Source of the DNA: Hafnia paralvei ATCC 29927
GTDB lineage: Bacteria; Pseudomonadota; Gammaproteobacteria; Enterobacterales; Enterobacteriaceae
NCBI RefSeq assembly: GCF_001655005.1
Contig: NZ_LXET01000047.1
Span: 1-64,000, forward strand
Direction: 5' to 3'
DNA length: 64,000 nt
Below the pieces are notes generated by a model. The model made no database searches. It was given only the letters and a program-made list of their open reading frames with translations, and was not told where the DNA came from. Positions 62,409 to 64,000 of this stretch are shown piece after piece; within the stretch, counting starts at the first letter, position 1; every line of letters begins with the position of its first letter. The translations under genes were made by a program, and so were the position numbers.

Positions 62409-62717
62409 AGCCCGCTACCCTGCTTCGTGTAGTGAATTAATTCAAGGTTGGAGAGAAGGTAGCGAAAACGGGTTTCATAGATAAGCTCCGCATAAAAAAT
62501 TCACCCGTATTATCCGAAAATGAGATTACTGCGGATCGTTCTGAGAGGCAGGTGCTAAGGGAAAAGCATGTCAAGGTGTACAGATTCAGGTACAGGAATG
62601 GCGCTAATTGTCATACATATTGAGCTCTAATTTTGTGAGGATGATCTATACTGATTCCGTACTAAACAGTGACTAGACTGCGAGTGGTGAATCTATCAAT
62701 ACCCTTAGGAGATGAAG
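62409..62717 (+). promoter_or_regulatory. Gap upstream of the Dps-family gene with likely sigma-S-type promoter
   Basis: 309 bases with no gene. A CTATACT box at about 62645-62651 (TGATCTATACTGATT) fits a sigma-S-type -10 element for the stress-linked ferritin gene (inference). A short inverted repeat after cobD is not convincing. Confidence 0.4.
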
Positions 62718-63272
62718 ATGAGCACACCAAAATTGGACAAAAGCAAAGTCGGTGACGCTAAAAAACGTCAATTCATTCCTCTGGCAACCCCAAGCGATTT
62801 GGGCGCTGAGGCAACCAAAGAAATCAGTGGTGCAATGAATGCCATTCTTGCTGATATCTATGCGCTTTACTTGAAAACCAAAAACTTCCACTGGCATATG
62901 AGCGGTCCACATTTCCGCGATTATCATCTGCTACTGGACGAGCAAGGCGCAGAGCTATTCGCAATGACGGATGATATTGCCGAGCGCGTACGTAAAGTGG
63001 GCGGCATGACCCTGCATTCAATCGGACAGATCTCTAAAATGCAGCGTATTAAAGATAATAATGCTGAGTACGTTGAACCACTGGATATGCTGGCTGAACT
63101 GTGCGAAGACAACAAGCTGTTAGCCGCAGAACTGCGTGCAGCACATGTTGTGTGTAGCGAACATAATGACGTTTCAACCACTAGCCTGATTGAAAATTGG
63201 GTAGATCAAACCGAACGCCGCGTGTGGTTCCTGTTTGAAGCCTGCCGCCAGTCACAAACCTCTGGCCACTAG
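62718..63272 (+). CDS. Dps-family DNA-binding ferritin-like protein
   Basis: A 184-residue protein from the ATG at 62718, chosen because TAGGAG lies six bases upstream; the ATG at 62712 abuts it. The ferroxidase signature is KNFHWHMSGPHF...YHLLLDEQ...DDIAERVR. The chain has four ferritin-type helices and a Lys-rich N-terminal tail (STPKLDKSKVGDAKKRQ) suited to DNA contact. The sequence is clearly distinct from E. coli Dps (167 aa), so it is a different Dps clade. It probably stores iron and protects DNA in stationary phase or oxidative stress (family knowledge). Confidence 0.88.
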   Translation: MSTPKLDKSKVGDAKKRQFIPLATPSDLGAEATKEISGAMNAILADIYALYLKTKNFHWHMSGPHFRDYHLLLDEQGAELFAMTDDIAERVRKVGGMTLHSIGQISKMQRIKDNNAEYVEPLDMLAELCEDNKLLAAELRAAHVVCSEHNDVSTTSLIENWVDQTERRVWFLFEACRQSQTSGH

Positions 63273-63294
63273 TTTTTTTGGCGAGAACGGCAAA

Positions 63295-63319
63295 AGCAGA
63301 CCTTCGGGTCTGCTTTTTT
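63295..63319 (+). terminator. Terminator after the Dps-family gene
   Basis: A perfect AGCAGACC / GGTCTGCT stem with a TTCG tetraloop is followed by a T run. Very strong. Confidence 0.95.
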
Positions 63320-63393
63320 ATTTCCCCCCCGCCTAATTCCGCTATAGTGATAAATTAATCGCGGTTATCCCTGTTTCTACCAGAGATTCTTCT

Positions 63394-64000
63394 ATGCACG
63401 GCGTTCCAGCCCAATTTGTTGACGATCGAGATCGTGCCCAGTTTAAACACTTCGCCCATTTGCCCGGCGTTGAAGTGTATCGGGCGCATATCGAGCATCA
63501 TGAATTTGAACCCCATACGCACGAAGCCTATGGTATTGGCGCAATTGAATATGGCGCCGAGCGCTTTCGCTATCGCGGTGTGAATCATGTCGCCCCCGCT
63601 GATTCATTGGTCTTAATGAATCCCGATGAACTACATACCGGACAGTCTGGCACCGAAGGCGGCTGGCGCTATCGCATGATTTATCTCACGCCTGAGATTT
63701 TAGCCGAGGTCAGTGGTGAACCAAGCTGGTGGTTTAACGACGCGGTGACACACCATCCACAGTTTGCCAGAGCGACTACCGCACTGATAAATGCCCTGTG
63801 GCAAAGCGATGAACCGTTGGCGCAATCAAGCTTGCTGAGTGAATTACTATCGCTGACGCGTCATTGGGCGAAAGCACCGCAACCGCTCAGGCTGGATGCC
63901 CCGCAACGTTTCACGGTCGTAAAAGAGTATCTACGTGCGCATCTGGACAAACGCATGACATTACCTGAGCTGGCAACGTTGGCCGATCTCAGCCCTTACC
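63394..64000 (+). CDS. AraC-family regulator (truncated by window end)
   Basis: An open frame from the ATG at 63394 runs off the window end with at least 202 residues. The N-terminal cupin-like AraC ligand-binding domain has HHEFEPHTHEAYGIGAIEYGA and MNPDELHTGQ. The start of the C-terminal helix-turn-helix is visible (DKRMTLPELATLADLSPY). The remaining DNA-binding domain lies beyond the window. Regulators of this form often control amino-acid exporters (LysE type) or sugar uptake; the target is not visible. Confidence 0.85.
   Translation, partial: MHGVPAQFVDDRDRAQFKHFAHLPGVEVYRAHIEHHEFEPHTHEAYGIGAIEYGAERFRYRGVNHVAPADSLVLMNPDELHTGQSGTEGGWRYRMIYLTPEILAEVSGEPSWWFNDAVTHHPQFARATTALINALWQSDEPLAQSSLLSELLSLTRHWAKAPQPLRLDAPQRFTVVKEYLRAHLDKRMTLPELATLADLSPY

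Overview
The window looks like the chromosome of an enterobacterium with moderate GC. It carries a Salmonella-type anaerobic cobalamin operon, YfjR/YeeU-type E. coli island genes, and ygaVP, rcnAR and yeaR-yoaG homologues. My best guess is Hafnia/Obesumbacterium or a near relative; this is an inference from gene content, not a marker gene. Region 1 (1-6838) is the tail of a CP4-57-like genomic island: a WYL regulator, a GYF_2 membrane protein, two paralogous secreted Cys proteins, DUF905, an ArdB/KlcA antirestriction protein and a RadC-like protein. These are followed by three decayed genes (DUF987, YeeU/YfjZ antitoxin, CbtA toxin) and an intact Septu-type defence pair (ptuA-ptuB). The island ends at a copy of the 3' end and terminator of ssrA (tmRNA).

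Region 2 (6858-about 11100) starts at that ssrA-derived attachment site with a P4-type integrase, so it reads as a second element in tandem. Its cargo is a tightly overlapping three-gene module: a STAS+GHKL ATPase, a DUF4325 STAS-like protein and a one-TM protein. This is the best candidate for an undescribed system. A decayed gene follows.

Region 3 (11152-27081) holds two autotransporters (980 and 2319 aa), a yeaR-yoaG operon with a duplicated YoaG domain, and the divergent rcnA/rcnR nickel-cobalt efflux pair with two RcnR operators. It also has a LuxR-type regulator and a ToxR/ToxS-like pair. Region 4 (27315-32232) holds a YbjJ-like MFS transporter, ygaVP, a TDT-family exporter with a 28-residue membrane ORF after it, and a divergent LysR regulator.

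Region 5 (32386-44188) is a chaperone-usher fimbrial locus split into two convergent operons. The minus-strand operon runs major pilin, minor pilin, usher, chaperone and two subunits, then a PglL/Wzy-like O-oligosaccharyltransferase, an EAL protein and a LuxR regulator. The plus-strand operon encodes a subunit and a probable tip adhesin. A 19-bp element (18/19 identical) lies upstream of both operons in the same orientation relative to transcription, so they are probably co-regulated.

Region 6 (44570-62408) is the cobalamin operon cbiABCDETFGHJKLMNQOP-cobU-cobT, read on the minus strand from a cobalamin riboswitch that ends in an intrinsic terminator. cobS, normally between cobU and cobT, is absent, and cobD lies divergently upstream. 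The window ends with a Dps-family ferritin and a truncated AraC-type regulator.
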